DNA from: Mixia osmundae IAM 14324
Lineage: Eukaryota; Basidiomycota; Mixiomycetes; Mixiales; Mixiaceae
Assembly (NCBI RefSeq): GCF_000708205.1
Contig: NW_014575555.1
Location: 494,689 to 558,688 of the forward strand
DNA length: 64,000 nt
Direction of reading: 5' to 3'
Positions 21,794-33,705 of this stretch are shown here, one piece after another. Both the position numbers and the translations under genes were made by a program. The notes under the pieces were generated by a model. That model was not told the origin of the DNA, did no database searches, and saw only the letters and a program-made list of their open reading frames with translations. The first letter of the stretch is position 1. Each line of letters opens with the position of its first letter.

Positions 21794-24700
21794 ATGGACA
21801 GCCAGAGATTGACGTGAGCGCTCATCGTCCGCCAGACTTGGCAAGGGCTGATCGACGATTGGACCGGCCACAGTGAGAGAGAGCTTCAGGCAGAGATTGA
21901 CTCGCTACATTCGCTCAGGAGGAGGTCAATCAGCTCGCCCGTCGAGGGTATCGACCCTGATCTGCCGCCCTCCCTTACGCCCTCGCTGTCCCGCAACAAT
22001 CCTCAATCTCACCAGGGCTATGCTTCAGGGTCGAACGCACCGCCCGAGCTGAACCATCGCCAGTCAGCCGGTCATCATACGACTTTACGCCAATCGCCAA
22101 GCCAAGCCCAAATCACAGAGGAGAGCACGACGACTGGCGCGAAGGATCGCTTCAGCAGGGACAGCGCTCATAGCACAGGCACCACGAGCGATGCTTCACG
22201 CTACCATTCCCGTGATAGCTCATCGCAGGACTCTACAGCCTCAATGTCGACCTCTGAAACCTCTGTAGAGACAGCCGGCTCGGCCCTCACCGAGCGACTC
22301 GATCACGAGCAGCCACAGCGCAAGCCGGCGAGGACGAGTCCACCCAGGCGAAGGACCATCGGGCCCCGTGACCCGCTCGTGTCCTCTGGGCGTGCTACGT
22401 CCGCTTATCAGTCCAGCCCTGGGCAAGACAGTCACGATGACGCTTTCGCCTCGACGTATGGACCATCTTCATCTACCGGTCATACTTCGAGCTCCGGCTC
22501 GCCCATGACGTCGAACCTTTCCACACCTTTCTCTTCGCCTTCTCCTTCGCAGTATGACGACCTCAAAGCGAGCGAATTCGAGCAGCAGCTCTACTGGCTA
22601 CCCGCCCGCTTACATCCCGAGATTGCTCCCGACGAGTTTAGAAACTTCATAAAGGATCAGACCAATCCCGAGAACCTAGCACGAAGGTCCAGCGGTGGCC
22701 GATACGGCAGTCACCTCGAAGGCAGCTCTTCCCTCAGCAGGCAGCGATCCGGGCCCCAAGCTCAGTCACGTCGACTCAGTCAAAGCGATGGATCTTCTGC
22801 TCCGCCTACGAGCGCCAATCTTGCCCGGAAGCGAAGCATGCTCAGCAGACAGTATTTACCTTCTGCAGACGATGGTGTCGGCGATAAACCAAGCGAAGGT
22901 CGCGCTCGCTCGCATTCGCCTCCTCCGCCCTTGCCAACGTCTACTTCGCTTGAAGCGGCAGACGGCCTTGCGCCGTCTGCGGGCTCGGGTATCTCGCGCG
23001 TCGGTGGCAGTCTAAGGCGAAGCCGTTCGGGCATGGATCACCTCACGATTGAGGATCTTCAGAATCTCGAGCGCATGGCGAATCAGGCCCAGGATGCCAC
23101 GGATAGCCAGAATGGCGCAACGGGTCTGCGAAGGAAGCTCAGCCTCAACCCTGCTCTGATGCTCGAAGGTACGCTCGCTCCGTTGCAGATGATGACTTGC
23201 GTTCATGTCCCTCGCTTACAGCCCTGTCCGAGAACCAAGCGCTGCAGCAACAACAGCAACAACAGCAGCAACAAATCCACCAGGATGAGCACGCTGATGC
23301 GCCGCTTGTCGGACCTTCCCAAGGCACCATATTGCGCAGAGGCGCTCGTACGCGTCATGGCAAGGCACCAGAAGATGATCCAGCCGTTGAACGACCCCCT
23401 CAACGGTTTGGTCCTGGTCGTCGAACAAAGGGACCGCGCAGTGCAGGCGTGCCTGGCTTGCCCGGAGCCGCTGCATCAAGCGAGTCGCTTCCAATCTCAA
23501 GTGATCGTCGTGGTAGTGCCGGCAGCGACGAGATCTCTGAAGGCGGTCATGAAGCTTTCGAGCCTGTCAGCAAGCAGACAAGTCCTCAGGCGCCATTGCC
23601 GCCAGTCAAAGAAGTCGCATCGCCGAGCCTTGTAGCGCAAGATATCGAGCCGGACATGCAGGACTCTTCAGACCGACCGCCGCGCGATAGTCCTCCTCGA
23701 CTGATAGCACGACCAATGGAAGCTGCACCTCCTTTGCCAGCAGCTGAAGTTCCCAGGGCGCCAGCTGTGCCAGAGATACCTTTGCCACCCATCTCGCCCG
23801 TGCACGAGATCGCTCCACCAACGGTGCCCGAGAGGCCGACAGTGTCGGTACCGACGACGCCGGTGCAGACCAGCAAAGCAAAGAAGTCTGGCTGGGCTAA
23901 GCTCGGCTTCACACGCAAAGATTCGACGGGATCTACCAAATCGTCCCAGTCAAAGACCGTCAATGACGACTCTGACCGCGCGAGCATCATCTCCACTGGC
24001 TCTGATTCTGTCGGATCTATCTTGCGTAGATCCAAGAAGGAGAAGCGGCAATCTGAGCCGGCCAGCCTTGACAATGAGAAGGCAGAGCGGACGGAGAAGG
24101 AACCGAGCTTCTTTGGCAGTCTCTTCTCTAGTCGCAAGAAGCGCGACACGGAAGGCTCTCAACACGAGAATCGCAATGGCTTGTACAGTCCGGCGGAGAT
24201 CGTGCCTTCGCCAACAGCATCCGGCATGCTCAACAAGAGCGGCAAATATACCAACTTTTATAGGCTGCCAATTCACGTCGAGCGGGCAATCTATAGGCTG
24301 TCACACATCAAGCTAGCCAATCCCAGGAGACCCCTTTACGAGCAAGTTCTGATCTCCAATTTGTGCGTTCGAGCAAGTAGCGCGCCTTGTCCACTGACCC
24401 GTGTTTGTGCAGGATGTTCTGGTACCTTGGTGTGATAAATCGACCCGTGCAGCCAATACAGCCAATACAACCAGCTCCGGTACCGCTTTACGCTCCTGAA
24501 CAGGAGGTCGATACTCCATTGCCGATCGATGAGGAAGAAGTCAGACCGGTCGAGACTGAGCGCCAGAGGACCGACTCGCGGGCCACAGAGCCTGCAGAAG
24601 AGACGAGGCGGTCTCTACGTCCCGCTGAATCGCTGCGCCCCAACTCAAGCTCGCATAGCAATCGCACGCTCACGAAGAGCAAGCCTGCAGCATCCAAGCC

Positions 24701-25160
24701 CGTCGCAACCGATATCAGTTACGAAGCTCAAGCTGCCGCCGTGACCGGCCGAGGCCTAGGTCTGACAGATGCTTCGGACGAGTCTGGGCGGCCGTTGATC
24801 GTCTCCAATCGCGCCAACGTCGATTCTGGCTTCGAGGTCGTCAGGCCTTCGTCTGCTCGAGACGAGGGCAGTGCTCGCGATCATCAGCAAAAGACCAAGC
24901 ATCGAACAGAGAAGGACCAGAAGCGGACGAGCTACGATCCCGTCGATCTCATCAGCTCGTACAACAACGACCAGAGGAGGCATTCGAAGCATGCCGCTCT
25001 GCCTCCCGGATTAGCGCCCGAGTCGAACGAAGCGCACCGGCAGACTGTCAAAGTCGCAGAGAGGCCCGTACGGGATGCGTCTCTCAAACAGAGGTCAGAG
25101 AACCAGCGATCCTTCTCGCTCAAGCCGTCAGGCCCGCGCACGGTCAATCAGCATCAGTGA
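21794..25160 (+). CDS. ZDS1: Zds1/Zds2-like protein (PP2A-Cdc55 regulator)
   Basis: Four exons (21794-21813, 21874-23168, 23222-24362, 24413-25160) encode 1,067 residues. Near the C-terminus lies the Zds_C domain (TNFYRLPIHVERAIYRLSH, KLANPRRPLYEQVLISNL, MFWYLGVINR), the signature of budding-yeast Zds1/Zds2 and their fungal relatives, which bind PP2A-Cdc55 and control mitotic entry, polarity and silencing. A second conserved block, QLYWLPARLHPEIAP, lies around residue 270. The N-terminal helix (ERELQAEIDSLHSLRRRS) is joined by the 20-nt first exon. Most of the rest is Ser/Pro-rich and probably disordered. A run of ten glutamines lies at the start of exon 3. This is the only clear polyglutamine tract in the window. 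Confidence 0.9.
23245..23274 (+). repeat. CAG/CAA tract encoding ten glutamines
   Basis: Ten consecutive CAG or CAA codons begin shortly after the exon 3 acceptor of the ZDS1-like gene. The mix of the two codons makes slippage less likely than a pure repeat. Confidence 0.85.
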
Positions 25161-25361
25161 GCAGCAGCCTGTAAAGAAAGCGTCACCATAGTCATCATCC
25201 CCGCGCAAACGAATTGTCCTTTGCACTTGTATCACGCCAAAAATGTTGTGTGCCTCTTAGCGCTCAAATTGCACTGTCCGTTCCGCTCCCGGAAGAGATG
25301 CATAGCACTTGTTCTCGCGCACATGCGCAGAGAGGTACAGAGGTTTACATGATCGTTCGGC

Positions 25362-26329
25362 TCAAGCGCGCTCCTTCTCACGTTGCTTGCGTCGCTGATC
25401 ACGCTCCTCTGCGATCGAGAGCTTGATGCCCTTGCCCTTGGGCAGGCTGACCCATGCCTTTGAGCCCTCACCGACGAGGAAGACGTTGCCCAGACGGGTC
25501 GAGAAGGTGTGGTCCATCGAGTCTCTCACGTGAACAATGTCGAATCCGCCCATGTGACGCTCCCGGTGGACGATGACGCCTGCGCGACCCATGTTGCGAC
25601 CGCCGGTGCACATGACGAGGTTGCCGACTTCAAACTTGATGTGGCCGTCAATCTTGTGGACTGTTGCGACGGCAGAAGCAGCACCGGAGTGCGTCGCGGC
25701 TGGGTTGATCGTGTCTGGCAGGACGAGCTTGATCGAGTCGTTGACCTTGATGGCCGGGTCAGGGTAGCGGATCGTTCGGCCGTCGTGAGTGACGAGATAG
25801 GGGACACCCTTTGCGCCTAGCTGGACCTTCTTGACCTTGCAGAGTTTGTCTACAAGCGGGAGTTCCATCAGTTTACGCTCAGTCTGCGACGAGAGGAGTG
25901 AGGCTGACATTGCGCTTCCTCGGCGGTGATGCGATGGATAGCGAAGCGACCCTTGACATCGTACAGGATTCGGAAGTGTTCGCCAGACTTTTCGATGGAC
26001 ACAACGTCTGTCGTGGGCAGCAAGGTCAGAGGTCTCCTCGTCTGTCAGCGTCACCTTGACTGACCCATGAAGCCGGTCGGGTAGGTAGGATCAGTTCTCA
26101 CTTTGCCGTCGACCTTGATGAGTCGTTGGGCGACGATGAGCGTCACCTCTCGTCCAGTCAAAGCGTATTTGAGTCGGTTTCGCAAAAAGACAGACATCGG
26201 CATCGCTTCTCTCAGTTTGTGAGGACCGGGCGAGGCTCGGGGTGCATAGGTACCGCCGAGCTTGTCGAGCATGAGCGCTGACGGCGCATTCAAGCGCTTG
26301 AGGTGCTTCCTCGCTCCCTTGTAGCCCAT
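25362..26329 (-). CDS. RPS4: 40S ribosomal protein eS4
   Basis: Three exons (26329-26065, 26007-25909, 25849-25362) encode 283 residues. The body is textbook eS4: [86 protein letters not shown] and [16 protein letters not shown]. The N-terminus [13 protein letters not shown] differs from the usual MARGPKKHLKRL, so a tiny upstream exon could supply the true start. The acceptor-like sequence before GGAGCG would allow it. About 16-18 Ala/Ser/Thr-rich residues (after [15 protein letters not shown]) are inserted where other eS4 proteins have a short turn, making it longer than the usual about 262. The 3' end converges with the ZDS1-like gene 201 bases away. Confidence 0.93.
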
Positions 26330-26477
26330 CTTTGTCGGAGTAGTCCACTCGCCCTGCCGCGTTCAGGCTGGTGGCAGCTTTTCATCGACTTTCACTTGGG
26401 CGCTCATCATGAAAGATTTGACGCGCACAATACACGAATGCACGTGCAGCGCGTCACTTCCAAGACGAGCTCGGCTG

Positions 26478-28243
26478 ATGGACAAAGATGTGTGCCGGCA
26501 GCCTCGCCTGACATTCACACATGGCGTGCTCGTCGGACAAGGCTCTCTGTCGGTTCTCTACACTCATTGGGATCGCAAGACGCTCATCCTTTTGCCGGGC
26601 AGAATTGTCCTCGTTGCGCTCTTCTTGCGCTATTTCGTCTTCTCTGTCGGGTCCAACGAAGCAGCAGCACGTCGTCAGGTGCGTCGATTGCGCACTAGAT
26701 TGCTTGAGAGCTGAGTCATCAGTGGCGAGGAACAGCTAGCATCGCTTCGACGGAAGCAGCAACGGCGGCACCACCGCGCCCAATCTGCGTTCTCTACCTT
26801 TGAAGGCGTCCCTCCACCCGACACGGCTATACTAGAGAAGCTAGGCTACGACTTGTCTCATCATGCACCCGAACCGGCAGACTGGCTCAATGTTCTCATC
26901 GCTCAGGCCACCGCGGGATATCGCGCCATGGTCGTCAATGCCGGCAAGGAGGGCGGCAGAGGCGCCAAAGGCTTTGTAGAGGATGCTATGAACGATGTCA
27001 AAGCAGCAGAAGCCGCAAAGAACGCGAGCATGCTCATCGACCTGGTCAGTGCAGGGCAGCAACGAGCCAGACCACCGCTTACTCGTTTCCGTCTGATAGG
27101 ATCACATCAGCATCAAGGACCTCGACTTTGGGCAGGACTATCCCGTCGTGTCCAACGCACGAGTCAGACCAAGCGAAGAGCCTGGCTGTACCGTAGGTGC
27201 CTGTCTGGGGTGAATTGCGCGTGGGCTGAGATGCGTGGCAGAGGATCGAGCTAGACGTCGATTATACAGATCATGTCTCTATAAGCCTAGATACCCAAGT
27301 GCTTGTCAACTTACCTCGACCGCGGTTCGCGATGCTGCCCATCAGTCTGACGCTCACACTAGCGCGCTTCTCCGCCACGCTCACGCTCGAGATACCCACA
27401 ACGCAAACGGAGGATCCGCCTTCTGTCATGTGTTCGCTTCATCCAGATTTCACTCTCGATCTGACGTCGACGTCGCTCATCGGCTCAAGAGCGAAATTGC
27501 AAGACATACCCAAGATCGAGCAACTCATCACTTCGAGGTTGCGAGGCGCCATTGTCGATCGTGTCGTCTGGCCTCGCAAATTCGGCATTCGACTGCCCAC
27601 GATCGGGCGGAAGACTGTCGTGGATGACTTTGTCTGGATTGACGAGGATGAGTCGCTCGAGCAAGCCGAGGATGATTTGCACGATCGTTCGCAAGGCACG
27701 TCTGACTCTTTGCTTGCGACAACACCCGGCGATATCTTTGCAGCCGCGAGTGATGCATTGGCCGCAGATGCGCCTGATTTCGAGGTCAGCCACGGTGAAG
27801 GTAGTCACGTACACCATCTGGGTGGAGCGGGACGGCGACAAGGCGAGAGGCATTCGAACCAGTCGACACCTCGAGCGCGACAAGAGTCGAGTCGGTCGAT
27901 GATGACGCAAAGCTCATACCAGCCCACGAGGAAGGCTCCCGGCAAGCTCACAGCGCGCGATACCAATCTTGCAGATTCTGTGTCCGAGTCAGCTTCTGAC
28001 TATCGTCCGAGGTCGTCGTACGGTAGCACAAGCGCAGGATTGGGCAGGACCTCTGCACTTGATGCCGGTCGGCAAAGAGGTAGCATCGATGCTGCTGATA
28101 TCTTACGGCAGCGGCAGTTTGCACAAGCACAACAGCAGGCGCACAATCCGTTTAGAGCGAGACCGCCGGTCAGCATGAGCGGCGGGGGAGGAGATCGTGG
28201 TATGGATTTCCTGCCACCGGGCAGACTGAGAGGCACTTTGTGA
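26478..28243 (+). CDS. MMM1: ERMES subunit MMM1 (maintenance of mitochondrial morphology protein 1)
   Basis: Five exons (26478-26548, 26603-26678, 26736-27044, 27100-27192, 27242-28243) encode 516 residues. One membrane helix near residue 15-40 (FTHGVLVGQGSLIVLVALFL) is followed by ADWLNVLIAQATAGYR and an SMP lipid-binding domain ending about FGIRLPTI. Mmm1 is the ER-anchored member of the ERMES complex that tethers ER to mitochondria and transfers phospholipids. The C-terminal about 200 residues after the SMP domain are polar and low-complexity, longer than in yeast. The start at 26478 fits the short luminal N-terminus, and an in-frame methionine at 26409 is possible. Divergent from eS4. Confidence 0.9.
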
Positions 28244-28340
28244 GCACAGCAGCAAGCACAATGTGTTGTATGCATTCGACTATTGACAACTCTAGCATTA
28301 CACACGATAGCTGGAACAAGAGACTGTACAACGGACAGTA

Positions 28341-29181
28341 TCAGGCTAGGGCGGAACCGAGTACTTTCAGTGCGAGTGCTCGGATGATGGCAGTGCGTTG
28401 GACGGCATCGAGATCTTTGAAAACGGCCATGACGCTTCTACCCTTTGCATCCCGAATGGAGCCTAATCTACCGCCACCGTAGCCACCGATAGCAGCTCCT
28501 CTAGATAATATCGTGTGAGCTTCATGCACGAGAGAGCGTAATGAATCATCACTGACGGTATATTGCCTAGAATGAAGCCGATAACCGCACCCGCGCCCAT
28601 GCCAAGATACTTATAGAGTGGCTGTCAAAGTCGCATGCTATCAGCATGATGAACATGTAGATCTCGGTGCGACTGACCATGTGGTGTTCAACCTCTGGCC
28701 TGAGCAGGTCCTCAAAGACATTGCCAAAGATACCATCTGGATCTGGTCTACCTTGCTCCTGCTCATCATCCTCTTGCTTGAACTGTTGGTCGCCTGTCGA
28801 GCTGGTCGATGCGCCGGGCGTTCCCGTAGCGGAAGCGAAGAAGGACTTGAAGAAGTCTGCGCTCGACTGCTCTGATGTCGACCTGGAGGGTCGCTGTCGA
28901 TATTCTACGTCGTACTCCCTCCGGCGCTGGGGATCAGAGAGGACATAGTAGGCATCTGCTACCTTTTGGAACTCTGCCGTCTTGGCTCGTCGCTCTGATT
29001 CTGTTGCGTCGGGTGACAGCCGGTCAGGATGGGAGCGTAGTGACTCTTTGCGATATGCCTGACGTATATCGGCCGTCGTTGCCTGCTGCCACTCTGAGCT
29101 GCATCAAGCGCGTATAGCCAATCCAGTGCGCACCTTGGAGTCGATCTTGAGGATTGCATAGTAGTCTGGAAGAGCGGCCAT
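28341..29181 (-). CDS. J-domain (DnaJ) protein with glycine-rich hydrophobic tail
   Basis: Four exons (29181-29134, 29082-28693, 28621-28557, 28500-28341) encode 220 residues. A J domain fills residues 5-75 (DYYAILKIDS, ADIRQAYRKESLRSHPDRL with the HPD triad, VADAYYVLSDPQRRREYD), so it should stimulate an Hsp70. A linker rich in Gln, Glu and Asp follows. The C-terminus has a GxxxG-rich hydrophobic stretch (GMGAGAVIGFILGNIPGAA, then IGGYGGGRLG) that resembles a membrane-inserted glycine zipper, and finally an amphipathic end. The Hsp70 partner and compartment are not evident. It shares a 149-base divergent gap with the RING-CH gene. Confidence 0.82.
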
Positions 29182-29330
29182 GGATGCGTCACTCACAGGC
29201 TTGTCAGGGAACACGTCGTCGTCGTCATAGCAACTGCCCAGACGCCCCCTTCAAGCTTATAAACTTGCCGCAGACGCGCATCGCTATATTACGCTACGTG
29301 TCGACATCAGCGGCTCGTCCTTGCGCCGAC

Positions 29331-30497
29331 ATGCAAGGAGAGGACTCGATCGGGTCTCGCCTCCGTCGACGTCGACGAGGACTATCCCCGGAAGGTGCTT
29401 GCTTTGCTGCGACGTCATCTGATGACCTCACAACGCCCGCGGAGAGCTGCGAGTCAGATGACCTGTCCAAGCTGCTTCTCGCCGGGGAACACTCGAATCC
29501 ATCGCCCCCCGAAGCTGCACAATCTATTCCGGACACCCAACAAGGTCCTATTGAGCCTACAGTAGCGAGCGAACCAGGGCCAGACTCGAGCGAGCAAGAG
29601 CGAGTATGCAGGATCTGTTTCTGTTCGGACAGCGACTCGCCCGAGCTAGGTCCACTCTTCTCGCCCTGCCTGTGCAGGGGCACGATGAGCTCGGTCCACA
29701 CGGTCTGCCTGAACGAATGGCGATCGAAGAGCCAAGTGTCAACGTCCTACTTTGCATGCGATCAATGCAAATATCATTACCGACTTCAACGTACAAAGAT
29801 CGTTGGTCTAGCGCAGAACAAGGCTGCTCTCTATGCTCTGACGGGAGTCTTGTTCTTCGTGATCACCTTTCTGGCTGGATTCGCCGCCAGCTGGACCGTC
29901 GACTCGTACACGCTCGTGCCAGGCGGGCTGACAGTGCTGGACGACGGTCTGCTCGTGTCAGAGATAACCAAGGGAGCGGTAAGGATAGCGGACCACCAGA
30001 CCCGCTCCCTTGCCGAGTTCGACGATGAGGCAGCTGAAGAAGACGGACCTTTCTACTTTCACATCGTCAAGAAACACCAACCTGAGGCAAATGAGGACAC
30101 TGCGCTCACCTGTAGCCAAAGAATGAGGCGCTGGTCACTTCGCGCCGTCAGACACTTCACGCTTGGCTTCTCCCTCATCGGCATCCTTTCGTTCTTGCAA
30201 CTCCTCATCGGCCTCAGCTTGCTGGCACCACTCAACCATATGCCGCCTGTTTACCGCCACATGCGCGGGTTTGCTCGGCGGTCTAACAATGCAGACTCGA
30301 ACAGTCCCAACATGGTCACCTTTCTTCTCATCGCTTTCGTCGTCGTAGGAGTATGCAATCGTGCCTGCTCGGCGTCCCTGGCTGATGCTTATTCTGCACA
30401 GGTTGGCAAAGCTATCGTGTCCACCTTCCGACTGGTACAGCTCATCTCGCGTTGGGTCTTGCGCAGAGTAGAGGCTCGCGTGCTCGAAGTTCAATAG
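29331..30497 (+). CDS. RING-CH (MARCH-type) membrane E3 ubiquitin ligase
   Basis: This single open exon encodes 388 residues. A RING-variant (C4HC3) domain lies around residues 88-150: CRICFC, then PCLCRGTMSSVH, TVCLNEWR and FACDQCKYHY. These give the Cys and His zinc ligands in the RINGv order found in Doa10 and MARCH ligases. Three hydrophobic segments follow (ALYALTGVLFFVITFLAGF, SLIGILSFLQLLIGLSLL, VTFLLIAFVVVGVC). It therefore probably ubiquitinates membrane or ER substrates. The frame is open upstream to 29154, but 29331 is the first methionine with typical sequence and sits clear of the neighbour. It is one of only two intronless multi-domain genes here. Confidence 0.85.
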   Translation: MQGEDSIGSRLRRRRRGLSPEGACFAATSSDDLTTPAESCESDDLSKLLLAGEHSNPSPPEAAQSIPDTQQGPIEPTVASEPGPDSSEQERVCRICFCSDSDSPELGPLFSPCLCRGTMSSVHTVCLNEWRSKSQVSTSYFACDQCKYHYRLQRTKIVGLAQNKAALYALTGVLFFVITFLAGFAASWTVDSYTLVPGGLTVLDDGLLVSEITKGAVRIADHQTRSLAEFDDEAAEEDGPFYFHIVKKHQPEANEDTALTCSQRMRRWSLRAVRHFTLGFSLIGILSFLQLLIGLSLLAPLNHMPPVYRHMRGFARRSNNADSNSPNMVTFLLIAFVVVGVCNRACSASLADAYSAQVGKAIVSTFRLVQLISRWVLRRVEARVLEVQ

Positions 30498-30597
30498 GTC
30501 TCAGTATGCATTGCTGTACGCCCTCTCTGTAGCCTCAGGCTGTGATTTGTCGTTGTAGGAATCACTTTATTGCACAACAACACCTGCTAATACTTCA

Positions 30598-33500
30598 TCA
30601 TCGTCGCCCGTGTTCGTCATCTGCCCCGATCAGCCAGCCTATGCCGCCCGTCAGCGCGTTCTTCAGTCGCTCGGCGCCCAATTCAGGTTGCCTGTGATCG
30701 CCACTGCTCGTGCGCTCGTGCGAAGGAGAGTTTCTGAACGGCAAGTAGGAGGTGGCGGCCCTTCCAAGAGATCTAGCAGCTCGCGCCGCTGCCTCCGATG
30801 ACAATTGGGCAGATTGCGCTTGCATGGCTGTCACTGATTGGGAGAAGAGCGCTGTACCAGGTGTTGCTGGATCTTTCCCCTTGCGCGCGGAGCTCGCAAA
30901 GACTTCCTGCTCGACTTTGCGCCAGTACGTCAGCATCTCCGGGATTCGGTCGACTGGGCAGAGCAGTAGTGAGCTGCCAAGCAACTTCGAGCGTCGCACG
31001 CAATCCCGATATTCCGGATTGGCGCCCAGCTGATAACAAGACTGCCAAGCAAATTTCGCTGCTTCCTCGGCTAGCTGTGCTTGTGCAGAGACGCGACGCA
31101 TGCTAGCAACTGCTTCGACCATCCGATCGCTGAGCTCTGCAGCTTTGGGCCAGTCATGAGATTTAAGCGCGGATTGTGCAAGCATGGAGAGCACCCGCAC
31201 TTCCGCCAGCTTATCGTGTCGATAGCCAAGCTTGAGCGCCAGATCGAGCAACACATCAGGGTGGCGGTATGCGTCTTCGTTGCTCGCCAAGAGTCGCTCG
31301 AGAAGCGCTAACTTGTCGTCGTACATACGAACCTCGATAGGACTCAAGCTGGAAGATGACTTGAAGCTCGCCAGTCGGCTCGTGGCTTCAATAAACTCGC
31401 GTTCCCGTCTTATCTCTGGACTCGGCTGACATACAGTCAAGCTGCATGCTCTTGTCAGCCTCGTCGGAAGAATTTTGTGTAATGAGCGCACCATTCGTAT
31501 GCAAGTTGCATGTTACCCTTGTGCATGTTGAGGGTATCAGACGTATCGTAGAGTTCCCGTGAAGCCAGCAGAACAAGCTCGCGCTCAGTTTCAAGTCCCA
31601 GAGGTCGCTCGCCGGTCGATGGATTGAGTAGACTTCGGGCGAGCGTAAATTCTGCCATCTAGTCAGACATCACTCTGTTCAAGAGATGTCAAACTTACTG
31701 CCAGCTGCGAGCAGGCCAGAGAAAAATGTCCGCAGAATCTCGTCTTTTGTAAGGAGATGGAACGGTCCAGAGGCTCCACTTTCGCCCGGCCGGGTGAGCT
31801 GCACCATGTCATCCATCAAACCGACCCATTCGTCTTCGCTGTCAAATTGAGCGCCTCCCTCTTCGATAGGTCCAGCAGCTTGTCGAGCCATCTTGGTTGC
31901 ATATGCTTGCTGTGCAGCTTTGTTATCTTGGGTGTTGAGAAACCAGGCCAGATTGGTGGGCACGCTCCATTTAGCGAAAATCTCTGCAGACAGCAAATGT
32001 ACGTCTAGGTGATCCAGCGCACGAGACAATTCTGTCCGGTTGACGGCAGCCAACTGATTATACAGGCTCTGTGCTGGGCCCTGCTTTGTGGAGATCGCTT
32101 CGTTGACGGCTTGCAGAGCGTAAAACACTGCATTTGGGCCCGTGGCGTTAGGATCTGTAGCGTCTTCGAAAGCCGGCATGCATTCGAAGACTTTGCTCAT
32201 CGTGTCCCAGCTCTCGAGGCTTTTGTTGGCATACAAAGCAGCTAAAGCCAAGCGAGCAAGGGCGTCGTCAGACTTTATGATGCGCTGTGCGTCCGGCAAT
32301 GTTGGCTTCGAGGCCTGAACGACTGCTGCAAACAGGTCCAAGCGAGATTCAGAGACCGACAGGATGTAGTCGCGCAGCATGCGCTGAGGCAACTGCGAGT
32401 CTGCCTTGCCTTGTCGCTCGTACCTGCTCTCGAGCACGTACAAGAATGGCAAGGCCAGCCTTCGGATATCGACAGCAATAGTCTCGGGCGTCGAGCGAGC
32501 AAGGTAAGTCCTCAAAATCTGTTCATCGCTTGCGGCACGCCAGGTAAGCAGTGTCCAAGGCGCCTCTGTCGCCCTTGCCGTGCGTGACACAGGCGGTCTA
32601 TCGTAGACGAGCTTCGATAGCAGACTGAGCTCCTCGCCCAGAGCATCGAGCTCAGCTACGCCTTGAGACGCGCCGTGCTGTACGAGCGAGAGAGCAATGT
32701 CCGTGAGACCGTATGTGCTGTCAATGCGCTCTGCTCGACGTCGATACCATTCTGACAGCGCTTCAGCGGATGGCAAGGCGCGAGCAGAAGCTATCTTGGG
32801 CGACGGCACGTTGTCCAGTCTAGCGAGAGCGGATGCCAGCGTAGGGTGTGAGGACCAATCTGACGGTCTGACAGTGAGGCTGAGTGCGTCCGGTCGTAGC
32901 ATATCAGCGTATGCCGACGGGTCTGCGTATTCGGGCAAGCAGTCTACCAGGTCAAGCAGATGGGTCGAGAGCACATCAAAGTGACGCTCGATCAGTATGC
33001 GCAGATCGATTGCATTTCCGGCTGCAGCAGCTTGATATGCTACTTGCAGGAGTGGCTGCTCAAGGAAAGCTGCTAGGCGTGCGCCCAGAGTGAGCGTGCT
33101 CGGCTTGGCCTGCGCCTGCGTTGTTCGTTCGGCCGGGTCCTCATCCGCTGCCCAGGGATCCTCATCAAGCTCTATCTCTGGCTCGTCTTCCGATCTACGT
33201 GCGTGACTGAGCAGGGCAAAGGTTTCAAAGTCGTACGATAGCTCGCACAAGTTCTTCCTGAGCAAACAGGTCCTGTGAGCCTCGGGCGACGCGGCAAAGA
33301 GCGTCAGCAGCCCGTCGACAGTGAGTAGAGGCGCATTTGCAGCGTATGCGGGTGTAAAGAGGCCACGCAGTCCATCGTGAGCTTGTGCTGAGCTCGTCGT
33401 GGCCTCGAGCCCAGCTGAGATAATCGCCCTTTGCACCTCGACTGATGACGCGTTCTCAGCATCAAGGCATGCGGCCGCGACCCATATCTTATCTCTGACG

Positions 33501-33705
33501 TTGCGCAGAAGATCATTTACTTCTGCAGTCGTCTGAGGCGAGCTGCTAAGCCATCGTCGTTGCAATATCCAGTCGGCGTCGAGACCCAAATTGGCGGCTG
33601 TGGCGAGCGCACTGCGAGCTTTGCATGAGCTCTGTTCGATCTGTCTCGAGGTACTTCATACAGCCCCCAATCCTTGCGCTCGAGTGCCTCGTGCAAGGAA
33701 TCCAT
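30598..33705 (-). CDS. SEC39: SEC39-domain protein (Dsl1 tethering complex)
   Basis: Four exons (33705-33662, 33611-31699, 31651-31492, 31441-30598) encode 986 residues. The protein is an all-helical Sec39/NBAS domain: ALATAANLGLDADWILQRRW at the first junction, VQRAIISAGLEAT, LLDLVDCLPEYADPSAYADM, and the C-terminal PEIRREREFIEATSRL block. Sec39 joins Dsl1 and Tip20 at the ER to tether COPI vesicles for Golgi-to-ER return. The 44-nt first exon is linked by a 49-nt intron whose removal restores the helix pattern. The last about 90 residues are Ser/Ala-rich and less conserved. Stop codons of this gene and the RING-CH gene face each other 100 bases apart. Confidence 0.85.

Noticed and set aside
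22244-23635. 463-residue open frame continuing past 23168
   Set aside because: After 23168 the frame enters an intron and then reads the next exon out of frame. The spliced frame gives the Gln tract and the Zds_C domain.
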